Assembly: GCF_027857615.1 (NCBI RefSeq)
Contig: NZ_JAQIFT010000048.1
Coordinates: 101,142 to 165,141, forward strand
Reading direction: 5' to 3'
Source: Holtiella tumoricola
Lineage (GTDB): Bacteria; Bacillota; Clostridia; Lachnospirales; Cellulosilyticaceae
DNA: 64,000 bases
The translations under genes were made by a program, and so were the position numbers. Below are positions 25,119 through 33,709 of this stretch, piece by piece. Position 1 is the first letter of the stretch; every line of letters starts with the position of its first letter. The notes beneath the pieces were generated by a model, which worked only from the letters and a program-made list of their open reading frames with translations, was not told the DNA's origin and did not search any database.

Positions 25119-27134
25119 TTATTTTACAGAGAGTACTAATTCTGTACTTGTACTATTATTAGCGAAGTCTGTTACAGTAAGCCCAATGGTATAGTCACCT
25201 TTAGTAGTTGGATCTAAAGTGCTGAGATCTGCAGTGATTGTTGATAGAACATTGAGACCATCTGCATCAACAGCAGATTCTACAAAGTCATTCCAGTTGA
25301 TTTTAGAAGTGTCTTCATCAAGGCTGATACTTCTGTATTCTTCTTTGAGCGTAAGGACAGGTGCTTCTTTGTTGGCTGGGTCGTAAACAAAGATATTAGC
25401 TTTAGCTTTGCCTGTATTTTCTGAGGAGTCATTGATTGTTACAACAATGCCGTCTTTGTACATACCTACGGTATTGAAATTGGTAAGGCTTGTGTCAAAG
25501 GTAGCAGTGGTAATATCAAGTGGACCATCTAAATTATCTGTTGCACTGAACTTATCAGTCCAAGTGAGTGTACTCGGATTTGTACTTACAGGAATAGAGA
25601 ATACCTCTTCTGCTGTTTTGTCAACTTGTGGAGAGATGTTATCTTTGATTTCTTCTGTATTTAAAAGGGCTTCAATGGTAGACAGTTTATCTGTAATCTT
25701 GTTTTTATTAGATTCCCAAGCCACATCGAATCTTGGAGAACCATTAGCTCCCCATAGAGAATCACCTGCAATCTCCATGAAGTTCCAGTACACACCAACC
25801 ATGATACTATACTCGTTTACAGGAGCACACCAGTTATTGTAGATTTCTGCAGTATCGGCACCAATTTTTTCATGGAAAATATCAGTACCTTTTAAGGTTT
25901 TTGTATCGTCTTCCCCTAAAGCAGCTTTAAGTTCTGCTTTTGCCTTGGTAACTTTTTCAGTAAAAAGGTTATAGGTAGCGATGGCAATTGGAATTTTTTC
26001 TTCAGATATACCTTTTGGAATGATTGTACTACTACCTTTTGTTACAGAAGGTTGGTAGTTAGGATCATCTGCTGCCATATGATCTGGTCTTGGGAATGGG
26101 ATAAATCCTATAGATTGACCACGATCAGCAGCTTTACTAGCAGCTTCACCTAAACGCCAGTCTTCAATTTCAGTAAAAACTGTTTCGCCCAGGTTGAAGT
26201 TGGTTGCTTGAGAGGCCCAAGGTGTATTACTTGTTCCTTCTATAATATTAGCTTTAAGTAAGCCTTTGTTAATTAACTCTTCTACGTAAGCAACAGCTTG
26301 TTTCACTTCAGGGGTATCAATTTGAAGACCTTCATCTCCATAAAGTGCACCACCATTTGCGTGGATTGCTTCAATAAGGGTCTCTGTGTAATCTGTCCTA
26401 AAAGCATCAATGCGATATTCAGGCCTTTCAGGTGCTTGACTATTGGCATAGTGTGCATCGATTGTAGCAAGGTAATCGGTAAATACACTCCATGTCCAGT
26501 TGCCATCATTGAAAAGGTCTGTTGGATACACGGTCTCACCGTTCACTTTGAGTGCTTCAACAGCTTCAATATAATCAATATTGTAAACAAGAGGTGAAAG
26601 TGTCCATGCCATGCCACTTGCTGCTGACTCTAAGAAGAAGTGTTTGCCATAGATTTTAGGAGATGGATTATCACCTAATAAGTCAAGATAGTCATCTAAA
26701 GGTTGGATAACGTTTTGAGCTAAGATTCTACCTTGTGAGTTGATTTCTAAATCTACAAGATCAGCGAGAGGATCACCGGCTAATACACTTTGAAGAAGTA
26801 CTTCCCAGATTAAACCAGGGATGGCTACAAACTGAAGGTCTACATTAAGTTCTTCTTTAATTTCTTCTAAGATTTGGATGTAGACTTGGCGTTCATTTTC
26901 TTTCATGTAGTATTCACCAGTAACAGGGTCTTTGTAATAAGGATCTTTTTGATCCCTGTTGGTACAAGCGTAGGTAATGACTATAGGTGATTCAGATTTA
27001 TTTGCGGATTCTGTCTGTTTGTTTGATTCAGCTTTTGGTGTAGTTGTCTCAACGGCTTGTTTGGTACTACAGCCTGTTACCAATACAGCTGATGCTAAAG
27101 TTAACCCCATAATACGTCTCATTTTTTTAAACAC
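25119..27134 (-). CDS. Orphan ABC solute-binding lipoprotein with two C-terminal Ig-like domains
   Basis: Secreted lipoprotein: the signal ends in the lipobox VTGC (Cys22), followed by a Ser/Thr/Lys linker. Residues ~50-510 read as a family-1 type extracellular solute-binding protein (NVDLQFVAIPGLIWEVLLQS, SIGFIPFPRPDHM). The last ~155 residues hold two repeats of a bacterial Ig-like/DUF5011 pattern: ATDNLDG...GMYKDGIVVTINDSSENTGKA (about 515-585) and ESAVDADG...GDYTIGLTVTDFANNSTST (about 590-671). Start is GTG 27134 after AGGGGGG; 671 residues is long for the family. No permease or ATPase gene is adjacent, so it may be a surface glycan-capture protein or borrow another transporter. Confidence 0.8.
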   Translation of the reverse strand: MFKKMRRIMGLTLASAVLVTGCSTKQAVETTTPKAESNKQTESANKSESPIVITYACTNRDQKDPYYKDPVTGEYYMKENERQVYIQILEEIKEELNVDLQFVAIPGLIWEVLLQSVLAGDPLADLVDLEINSQGRILAQNVIQPLDDYLDLLGDNPSPKIYGKHFFLESAASGMAWTLSPLVYNIDYIEAVEALKVNGETVYPTDLFNDGNWTWSVFTDYLATIDAHYANSQAPERPEYRIDAFRTDYTETLIEAIHANGGALYGDEGLQIDTPEVKQAVAYVEELINKGLLKANIIEGTSNTPWASQATNFNLGETVFTEIEDWRLGEAASKAADRGQSIGFIPFPRPDHMAADDPNYQPSVTKGSSTIIPKGISEEKIPIAIATYNLFTEKVTKAKAELKAALGEDDTKTLKGTDIFHEKIGADTAEIYNNWCAPVNEYSIMVGVYWNFMEIAGDSLWGANGSPRFDVAWESNKNKITDKLSTIEALLNTEEIKDNISPQVDKTAEEVFSIPVSTNPSTLTWTDKFSATDNLDGPLDITTATFDTSLTNFNTVGMYKDGIVVTINDSSENTGKAKANIFVYDPANKEAPVLTLKEEYRSISLDEDTSKINWNDFVESAVDADGLNVLSTITADLSTLDPTTKGDYTIGLTVTDFANNSTSTELVLSVK

Positions 27135-27384
27135 GTTGCTTCCCCCCTAAATTTAAAAATTGAAATGCAGTTAAATTAAACTAAAATTTAATATTAATTT
27201 ATATTAATTTATTAAATAATATTAAATTTATAATTTAATAAAAATATATTAACACAAAGTTAATAAAAAAGTAAATATATTATTTAAAAATTTGTGCAAT
27301 ATGTTTTTGGAGTGAAAGAGGTATAAAAAAGTTAAGTAACAAATAAAGGTTATAATTGGGTGATTTCTTATAAAGAAAAATTTT

Positions 27385-27398
27385 AAAAAGCGCTAGCA
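27385..27398. promoter_or_regulatory. cre-like / LacI-family operator-like site
   Basis: AAAAAGCGCTAGCA matches 12 of 14 positions of the catabolite-response consensus TGWAARCGYTWNCW, missing the first two. It lies about 250 bases upstream of the minus-strand solute-binding lipoprotein gene. A CcpA or LacI-family role is inferred. Confidence 0.35.
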
Positions 27399-27503
27399 CT
27401 TAGAAAATAACTTTACCAAGATGATGCAACAAGAGCTTTTCGTGTTTTTAACGGAGAAGGCAATGATTTAAAAGTTGTATTTATTAAAAAGCATTGGATA
27501 GAG

Positions 27504-27549
27504 AATAGCCCACACATTTCGACAAAGATGTTGAATGGTGTGGGCTATT
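27504..27549 (-). terminator. Hairpin after the alpha/beta hydrolase gene
   Basis: Arms AATAGCCCACAC and GTGTGGGCTATT pair over 12 bp just past the stop of the minus-strand hydrolase gene. The T run after it is weak, so termination may be incomplete. Confidence 0.6.
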
Positions 27550-27554
27550 TGAGA

Positions 27555-28400
27555 TTAGTAATACTTTTGAATGATTTCTACGAAAGCATGAGGGTTTTCT
27601 TTGATAGCCCAATGTTTGCATTTGGGGAAAATATAGAGTTTGCCATTGGGAACCTTTTTGAGTGCAGCCTTAATATCTTTTAAAGGAACAAGAGGATCTT
27701 TTTCGCCGGCAAAGAAAATAACAGGCATCCTTAATCTTTTGAGTTCATCACTATAAAAGGGGAGAGTACCTGTTTTACTACAAGAGCTACGTTGAAAATC
27801 TTGCATGGATTTACCGGCACCATCACGAGCACAAGCTTGTAAGACTTCGTCAATAAGTGGTGCTGTAATATTTTTTCTGTTTCCTATAAGGGAGTAACCA
27901 ATAAAATATTTAGCTAGGTGTTTACGCTTAACAAGCCAGTTATATTGATAAAGTGTACCATTAGTTTTGTAAATATACCAGTTAGCGACTTTTTGGAAGG
28001 GAAATCTAGGTGAAAGTCCCCATGAAGCGACAGGAATTAGATATTTGACCCTTCTTGGATATTGTAAGGCAAAGCCAATAGCAATGGCACCACCCATAGA
28101 GAGTCCCACTAGAGCAAATTGATCTAATCCTAGAGCGTCTATAATTTCCTTTAGACAACCAATATGAGTAGAATAAAAAGCTGTACCAATGAGATTTGTT
28201 GGTTTGTCACTAAGTCCATAGCCAAGATGATCAGGTGCATAAATGGTATAGTCATTAGGAAAGACTTCCATGATTTCACGCCAAGAAAGCATGGCACTGT
28301 CACAGCCAGCTCCATGAAGGAGTACAAGTGCCTTTGGACCATTACCTCTACTATAGAGATGAATCCTACCATAGGAAGTAGTGATATATTGTTCTTTCAA
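27555..28400 (-). CDS. Alpha/beta-fold hydrolase
   Basis: Cytoplasmic serine hydrolase of the alpha/beta fold. HGAG oxyanion segment (residues 29-32), APDHLGYGLSDKP, nucleophile elbow GLSMGG (Ser101), acid in FAGEKDPLVPL and catalytic His in KCKHWAIKENP. It has 281 residues. It begins at TTG 28400, eight bases after AAAGGAGG on the minus strand. The fold is certain but the substrate is not; esterase, lactonase and C-C hydrolase activities all occur in this family. Its neighbour upstream on the same strand is a UcpA-type dehydrogenase, but a terminator separates them. Confidence 0.85.
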   Translation of the reverse strand: MKEQYITTSYGRIHLYSRGNGPKALVLLHGAGCDSAMLSWREIMEVFPNDYTIYAPDHLGYGLSDKPTNLIGTAFYSTHIGCLKEIIDALGLDQFALVGLSMGGAIAIGFALQYPRRVKYLIPVASWGLSPRFPFQKVANWYIYKTNGTLYQYNWLVKRKHLAKYFIGYSLIGNRKNITAPLIDEVLQACARDGAGKSMQDFQRSSCSKTGTLPFYSDELKRLRMPVIFFAGEKDPLVPLKDIKAALKKVPNGKLYIFPKCKHWAIKENPHAFVEIIQKYY

Positions 28401-28524
28401 AGTAATTTCCTCCTTTGAGAATTGAGAATCGTAAGTATAGAGTAGGTAATTAAAACATTGTGTTTCTAGTATAGCATAGTAAAAAAAAACTAGATTGAAT
28501 AGGTAGGGGAGATTATAAAAAGAA

Positions 28525-28565
28525 AGCTTATATAGAATCTAAAATACATAGATTCTATATAAGCT
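28525..28565 (-). terminator. Terminator after the ucpA-like gene
   Basis: A 17-bp perfect stem (arms 28525-28541 and 28549-28565) is followed in the minus direction by a T-rich run (TTCTTTTTAT), about 94 bases past the stop of the dehydrogenase gene. Confidence 0.8.
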
Positions 28566-28658
28566 CAAATAAAGTTTACTTAACAAACTGCTACATTGTA
28601 ATCATTCTACAAACAAAAGGAGTGCAATTACATATAAAATAAAAATCTTAATATATAC

Positions 28659-29450
28659 TTAGATACCAACGCTTACAGATTCGGGTAAGGTGCTTCCACC
28701 ATCAATAACATTTTGAGTACCTGTTAAATAACTTGACTCGTCACTACCTAAGAAAGCAGCTAATTCACCAACTTCTTGTGGAGTGGCGAGACGCCTTAGT
28801 GGGATAGCCTTTGCCATTTCAGTAAGAACAGATTCGGGATCAGAAGGATTTGATTGTTGGGCGATGGATTCTGCCATAGGTGTTCGCACATAGCCTGGAC
28901 AAATAGCATTAACACGAATACCTTGTGGAGCAAACTCTACAGCAAGGGATTTAGTAAAGCCAATAAGAGCAGCTTTACTTAGTGCATAAGCGGTTTCACC
29001 AGGATCCGCTACCATATCACCTGTTACAGAAGAAGTGATGACAATACTTGCACTTGGATGGGTACAAAGTTCAGGTAACACTGCCTTAACTGTATTCCAA
29101 GTCCCTTTGATGTTGATATCAATATGAAAATCTCTATCCTTATCACTCATTTCTAAGAAGTTACCAAGTCTACAGACACCAGCATTGGCAACCAACACAT
29201 GAATAGTACCATAGATTTGTTTCGCTTTATCAACTGCGATTATAAGATCTTGAAGTTTAGTAACATCGGCTATAATTCCTGTTGCTTCAAAGCCTGATTG
29301 AGTTAAAGTGTTAGCTACATCAAGAATTTTATCAGAAATATCCACTAAAATAAGCTTAGCACCATGCTTAGCATAGACTTCAGCAATACCTTTTCCGATA
29401 CCATTTGATGCACCTGTAATAAAAGCTACTTTTCCGCTTAATTTACCCAT
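28659..29450 (-). CDS. ucpA: UcpA-type short-chain dehydrogenase
   Basis: NAD(P)-dependent SDR oxidoreductase. Cofactor motif TGASNGIG (residues ~12-19), NAG in VANAGVCRLG, catalytic Ser in SSVTGDMVADPGETAYALSK with Tyr and Lys of YxxxK, and ICPGYVRTPMAE. The segments AGVCRLG, FHIDINIKG, GDMVADPGETAYAL, CPGYVRTPMAESIA and LTGTQNVIDGGSTLPE are, from memory, almost the same as in enterobacterial UcpA, which is linked to furfural and stress tolerance. The start is ATG 29450, eight bases after AGAGG; a GTG three codons upstream is too close to that site. 263 residues. Confidence 0.85.
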   Translation of the reverse strand: MGKLSGKVAFITGASNGIGKGIAEVYAKHGAKLILVDISDKILDVANTLTQSGFEATGIIADVTKLQDLIIAVDKAKQIYGTIHVLVANAGVCRLGNFLEMSDKDRDFHIDINIKGTWNTVKAVLPELCTHPSASIVITSSVTGDMVADPGETAYALSKAALIGFTKSLAVEFAPQGIRVNAICPGYVRTPMAESIAQQSNPSDPESVLTEMAKAIPLRRLATPQEVGELAAFLGSDESSYLTGTQNVIDGGSTLPESVSVGI

Positions 29451-29546
29451 CACATACACCTCTTTTGATATATTATATAGAATAGTCTAACAATAATTGA
29501 GTGGATTAGCAAGCTACCTTTACTTGTATAGATGTCATAAATTGCA

Positions 29547-30293
29547 TTAATAAAGCAGTAGGCAACCTTGATTTTCTATAGCCTGCTTGAGTGTTTCAGA
29601 AGGTTCTTGATCTGTAACAATGGCATGTAGCTGAGAGAAGGTACAGATGCGATGGAAAAAGTGGGTGCCTATCTTAGTATTATCAACAAGGAGAATTGTT
29701 TTTTTAGCATTCATTAACATAGCTTGTTTAATTTTGGCTTGTCGAATATCTGCATCATAAATACCATCAGCATCTACGCCTCTACAAGAAATAAAGGCAA
29801 GATCTGCTTTCATATGAGCAATCCAATCAGTTGCTTCTTCTCCTAATAGGGTAGCAGAGCGATTAAGTAGCTGCCCACCAGTAATAAAGGTATTAATATG
29901 AGTAGAGTTACCTAAAAGTAAAGAGGTATGTAGGCCGTTAGTGGCAACTGTTATATTGCGCAATTGGTCTAAATAAGGACAAAGCTTTATAACGGTGCTG
30001 CTAGAGTCTAAGAATAAAGACATGCCATTAGTTACAAAATCACGTGCAATATCTGAAATATGTTCTTTTTCTTTCACTTGAAGATTATTTCTAAATTGAG
30101 ATGAGTAGTCGAAATTTGTCCCACTTACTAAGGTAGCGCCTCCCCTAATACGTCGAATAGAACCTGTTGCCTCTAAGTCAATTAAATCACGACGTAAAGA
30201 AGAAGTACTGCAAAAAAGTTCTTCCTTAAGTTGATGAATGGACATGGTTCTATGTATTGCTAGTAAGTCTAAAATTTTTTCACTACGTTGCAT
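29547..30293 (-). CDS. DeoR-family transcriptional regulator
   Basis: Sugar-responsive repressor. The N-terminal DeoR helix-turn-helix (residues 1-57) reads MSIHQLKEELFCSTSSLRRDL with the typical IRRIRGGAT. The C-terminal phosphosugar-sensing domain (about 75-235) contains LFLDSSSTVIKLCPYL and VATNGLHTSLLL. 248 residues. AGGAGGT precedes ATG 30293. It diverges from the sugar transporter-fucosidase operon across a 198-base gap carrying two inverted repeats, so it probably controls that operon; the neighbouring ucpA gene, read in the same direction, may also be its target. Confidence 0.9.
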   Translation of the reverse strand: MQRSEKILDLLAIHRTMSIHQLKEELFCSTSSLRRDLIDLEATGSIRRIRGGATLVSGTNFDYSSQFRNNLQVKEKEHISDIARDFVTNGMSLFLDSSSTVIKLCPYLDQLRNITVATNGLHTSLLLGNSTHINTFITGGQLLNRSATLLGEEATDWIAHMKADLAFISCRGVDADGIYDADIRQAKIKQAMLMNAKKTILLVDNTKIGTHFFHRICTFSQLHAIVTDQEPSETLKQAIENQGCLLLY

Positions 30294-30367
30294 GTAATAT
30301 ACCTCCTGAACAAAAATGGATGATTCTGAACTAATTATACAATTATAAGTAACAAATAGTCAAATTG

Positions 30368-30414
30368 TATGCAAAGCATATCAAAAATAGAACAATGTTG
30401 GTATAATTTCAACA
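30368..30414 (+). promoter_or_regulatory. Promoter and two inverted repeats ahead of the sugar ABC operon
   Basis: A perfect -10 TATAAT lies at 30402-30407 (a weak -35 at the 17-base distance). TGTTG (30396-30400) and CAACA (30410-30414) form an inverted repeat around it, and TATGC-AAA-GCATA is a perfect 13-base repeat at 30368-30380. They lie between the divergent DeoR gene and the operon, so both are operator candidates. Confidence 0.55.
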
Positions 30415-30491
30415 CATATATGATTACCAAAAAAGAGCTGTATAAGTACAAATTAACTAGGTAAAAACATAAATTCAGAGGGGGAATAGTA

Positions 30492-31826
30492 ATGAGAAAG
30501 TTTTTTGCATTAGGAATGGCAGTTTGTATATCAGCAGGAGCAGTGGGATGTAGTACAACAGAACCAAAATCAGCTACTACGACGGAAACAGAAAAAACAA
30601 CGACCACTACTACAGAGAAAGTAGATACAATAACACCAACAGATAAAATTGAACTAACTTATTGGTCTATGTGGAATGAAGCAGAGCCTCAGGGACAAGT
30701 GATTGGTCAAGCAGCTAAGCAATATATGGAAGAAAATGAAAATGTAACAATTAACATCAACTGGCAAGGGAGAGAGATTAACAAAATCATTCCAGCAAAA
30801 TTAAATGCTGGTGAAAAAATAGACATTTATGATGGTCCTCTTAATGTGGTATTGCCAGCAACTATCGACCATGTATTAGATGTAACAGACTACTTTAAGC
30901 AAAGTTATCCATCTACAGATGGAAAAGCTTATGAAGAGGTTGTTTTAAAAGCAACTGTAGACACTGCAAAAGTATATTCAAAAGAAGGTGAGTTAAATGG
31001 AATTCCTTATCAACCTTATGTACAATGTATGTTCTACAACAAAGATCATTTTGAAAAAGCAGGAATCACTGCCTTACCAGCTACTTGGGAGGAGTTCTTA
31101 GGAGCTTGTGAGAAATTAAAGGCAGCAGGTTATGCACCACTTACTGTAGATGATGCTTATATGTTAGCATTACCAGGATACTACTTAGCAAGAGCTAAAG
31201 GTGGAGATTGGGTATCTCAATTAGTAACAGAAAATAATGATGAAATGTGGAAAGATCCAGCTGTTTTACAAATGGCAGAAGCTTATGCTGAACTAGCCGA
31301 AAAAGGTTACTTCCATCCAAATGTAAGTTCTAATATCTTCCCAGCAGGTCAACAAGACTTAGCAAATAATGCAGCATCTATGTATCTTAATGCAACTTGG
31401 TTAGTTAATGAATTAATGCCTGTTACAGGTCCAGACTTCCCATGGGGACAATTCCAATTCCCAAGTGTACCAAATGGAGAAGGAAATTCTAAAGCAGCTA
31501 ACTATGCTTCTCAAGCATTCTATATTAATAAAAATAGTGGAAATCAAGATACAGCGTTTGACTTCATTGCTTACTTAACAACAGGAGAATGGGATGGGAA
31601 AATTGCAGAAGCAACTTATGGTATTCCATCAGGTATCAATAGTGTGTGGCCAGCACAGTTAGTAGATGCAAAAGAAGTATTTATAGGAACAGAAGAATGG
31701 CTACCATGGAGCGGTGGTATGGAAGATAATGGGGATTTAGCAGCAACAATTAGTGCAGCATTTACAGAGTTAATTAGTGGGAAAATCACACCACAACAAT
31801 TTGTAGATCGTATGGTTGGTATGTAA
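30492..31826 (+). CDS. Sugar ABC transporter substrate-binding lipoprotein
   Basis: Family-1 extracellular solute-binding lipoprotein: signal ending in lipobox AVGC (Cys20), Thr-rich linker to about residue 50, then the binding fold (YWSMWNEAEPQGQVI, and GIPYQPYVQCMFYNKDHFEKAGI around residues 170-192, typical of CUT1 sugar receptors). 444 residues. GAGGGGG precedes ATG 30492. It is followed by two permeases and an alpha-L-fucosidase, so the ligand is probably a fucosylated oligosaccharide. No ATPase is in the operon; a shared MsmK-type ATPase elsewhere would be needed. Confidence 0.9.
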   Translation: MRKFFALGMAVCISAGAVGCSTTEPKSATTTETEKTTTTTTEKVDTITPTDKIELTYWSMWNEAEPQGQVIGQAAKQYMEENENVTININWQGREINKIIPAKLNAGEKIDIYDGPLNVVLPATIDHVLDVTDYFKQSYPSTDGKAYEEVVLKATVDTAKVYSKEGELNGIPYQPYVQCMFYNKDHFEKAGITALPATWEEFLGACEKLKAAGYAPLTVDDAYMLALPGYYLARAKGGDWVSQLVTENNDEMWKDPAVLQMAEAYAELAEKGYFHPNVSSNIFPAGQQDLANNAASMYLNATWLVNELMPVTGPDFPWGQFQFPSVPNGEGNSKAANYASQAFYINKNSGNQDTAFDFIAYLTTGEWDGKIAEATYGIPSGINSVWPAQLVDAKEVFIGTEEWLPWSGGMEDNGDLAATISAAFTELISGKITPQQFVDRMVGM

Positions 31827-31851
31827 ACCAAGACTAAATAGAATAAATGAC

Positions 31852-31894
31852 TTTTTCAAAGAGACGTATCATTTGATACGTTTCTCTTTGAAAA
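31852..31894 (+). promoter_or_regulatory. Long hairpin between solute-binding and permease genes
   Basis: Arms of about 20 bases pair with one or two interruptions, closing around CATTTG at the tip. It lies 25 bases after the binding-protein stop and has no long T tail. This is the usual layout for making more receptor than permease. Confidence 0.75.
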
Positions 31895-31917
31895 GGGTAA
31901 AATGGAGAGTGATTAAA

Positions 31918-32823
31918 ATGAAAATGGATAAAAAGACACTCTGTATATTTCTAGCTCCAGCTTTAATATGCTTTATCATTATGTTTTTATATCCCATCAT
32001 TGTAACAACAGGTATGAGCTTTAGTCAGGTAAATAATATTGCAGACCCCATTTCTAGTTGGAAATGGATAGGGATTGATAATTATAAAACCCTTTTTGCA
32101 TCACGTATGTTTAGAATTTCTCTTCGAAATATTGCAGGGATCTGGAGTATTGGTGGTGTTTTATCTTTGCTATTTGCTATGCTATTTGCCATTATTTTGA
32201 CATCTGGTGTGAAACTTAAGGGGTTTTGGCGTGCGATTATTTATTTACCTAATGTTGTATCAGCAGTTGCATTAGGTACCATGTGGGTGCAATACGTATA
32301 TAGTGCAAAGTTTGGGTTACTCAAATCAATAGGTAAGTTATTTGGAATTGAAAAGATGGTTAATGCACAATGGACATCACCTCAAAATATCTTTATGTGT
32401 ATGGTAGTTGCTTTTTCCTTTGGGATTGTAGGGTACTTTATGTTAATTTTCATAGCAGGTATTGAACGTATACCGGATACCTACTATGAAGCAGCCATGA
32501 TAGAAGGTGCTGGTGTATGGCGTAGATTTTTCTCTATTAGCTTACCCTTGTTAAAAGATGTTATTAAATCAGTTATTACGCTATGGACAGTTATTGTAGT
32601 TGGTTTCTTTATTTGGACACAAGTATTTACGCCATTTGACTTATCAGAAGGAACGATTACACCAATGGTCTATATGTATCAATTAGTATTTGGTGGAAGT
32701 CGGGGAACAACGGAGATCAATGTTGGAGCAGGTGCAGCCATTGGCGTTGTTTTATCAATTATTATTGTGATTGTGTTTAGTATTGTAAACTTTGTATTAA
32801 AAGATTCAGAAATTGAATTCTAG
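31918..32823 (+). CDS. Sugar ABC transporter permease (MalF/UgpA type)
   Basis: Inner-membrane permease of the CUT1 sugar-importer family with six predicted spans. The coupling motif is seen in YYEAAMIEGAGVWRRFFSISLPLLKD (EAA loop, about residues 192-217, abridged here). 301 residues from ATG 31918, nine bases after GGAGAG; upstream codons in the frame run through the intercistronic hairpin and are not translated. It lies 11 bases before its partner permease. Confidence 0.92.
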   Translation: MKMDKKTLCIFLAPALICFIIMFLYPIIVTTGMSFSQVNNIADPISSWKWIGIDNYKTLFASRMFRISLRNIAGIWSIGGVLSLLFAMLFAIILTSGVKLKGFWRAIIYLPNVVSAVALGTMWVQYVYSAKFGLLKSIGKLFGIEKMVNAQWTSPQNIFMCMVVAFSFGIVGYFMLIFIAGIERIPDTYYEAAMIEGAGVWRRFFSISLPLLKDVIKSVITLWTVIVVGFFIWTQVFTPFDLSEGTITPMVYMYQLVFGGSRGTTEINVGAGAAIGVVLSIIIVIVFSIVNFVLKDSEIEF

Positions 32824-32834
32824 GGGGGAAGCAC

Positions 32835-33692
32835 ATGAAAAACTTAATAAAAATGAAAGAAAAAAAACAACTTGCATTGGCTCCAGCTTATCTCCTGCTC
32901 ATAGTATGGACCGTTTTTATTTTTATCATGATAGGTTGGGTTGTTTTAGCTTCCTTCTCCACAACAAAAGAAATATTCAATGGAACTATGTTGAAATTTG
33001 AAAGTGGGATAAACTTTGTAAACTATAAGAATGCACTCTTTTCACATAATGTTGCAAAGTACTTTATGAACTCAGTCATTTATACATGTGTAGCAAGTAT
33101 TGGGGTCATTTTGGTAGGTGCACCAGCCTCTTATGCATTAGCGAGAGCACGTTTTAAAGGAAGAAGCTTATGTCTTAATATGTTTGTAGTAGGTATGAGT
33201 ATTCCGGTTATTATGATCATCTTACCTCTTTACTCAACACTTTCTAAACTGGGTGTAACGAATAATAGAATAACAATTATTTTCTTATACATCTGTATGA
33301 CGGTTCCTTTTACAGTATTTTTCCTTTATAGCTTTTTTCAATCATTGCCAGGAGATTTTGAAGAAGCGGCAGCTATAGATGGATGTGGACCTATTAAAAC
33401 ATTTTGGAGTATTATGTTTCCATTAGCACAGCCAGGTGTAATCACTTTGCTTGTATTTAACTTTATTACTATTTGGAATGAGTATTTTATTTCATACATA
33501 TTGATTGACGATGTTAAGCTAAAGCCAGTAGCAGTAGGGTTGTACTCTATGGTGCAATCTATGAAGTACTCAGGAGATTGGGCAGCTATGTTTGCAGCAG
33601 TAGTTATTGTATTTTTGCCAACTTTTATTCTCTATTTATTCTTATCAGATAAGATTATAGCAGGTGTAACAGGTGGCGGAGTAAAAGGCTAG
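32835..33692 (+). CDS. Sugar ABC transporter permease (MalG/UgpE type)
   Basis: Second CUT1 permease, pairing with the preceding gene. Six membrane spans; EAA motif in FEEAAAIDGCGPIKTFW and the MalG-like start (MIGWVVLASFSTTKEIF). 285 residues. AGGGGGGAAG precedes ATG 32835. The fucosidase gene follows after 17 bases. Confidence 0.92.
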   Translation: MKNLIKMKEKKQLALAPAYLLLIVWTVFIFIMIGWVVLASFSTTKEIFNGTMLKFESGINFVNYKNALFSHNVAKYFMNSVIYTCVASIGVILVGAPASYALARARFKGRSLCLNMFVVGMSIPVIMIILPLYSTLSKLGVTNNRITIIFLYICMTVPFTVFFLYSFFQSLPGDFEEAAAIDGCGPIKTFWSIMFPLAQPGVITLLVFNFITIWNEYFISYILIDDVKLKPVAVGLYSMVQSMKYSGDWAAMFAAVVIVFLPTFILYLFLSDKIIAGVTGGGVKG

Positions 33693-33709
33693 ATAAAATA
33701 GGAGGAAAA

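Larger units (their letters stand above)
27135..27554. other. Gene-free, very AT-rich intergenic stretch
   Basis: The stretch 27160-27330 is nearly pure A/T and is presumably the promoter region of the minus-strand lipoprotein gene, but no single promoter stands out. 27427-27520 is open in one plus frame (reading like FRVFNGEGNDLKVVFIKKHW) without a start or ribosome site; it may be a decayed gene remnant or chance. A cre-like site and a hairpin are listed separately. Confidence 0.4.

Noticed and set aside
27160..27330. AT-rich stretch as a replication origin or DUE
   Set aside because: No DnaA-box cluster is seen and no replication gene is nearby; it is more simply promoter-region DNA.
27427..27520. 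Gene fragment (FRVFNGEGNDLKVVF frame)
   Set aside because: No start, no ribosome site, under 35 codons, and no motif; kept only as a remark.
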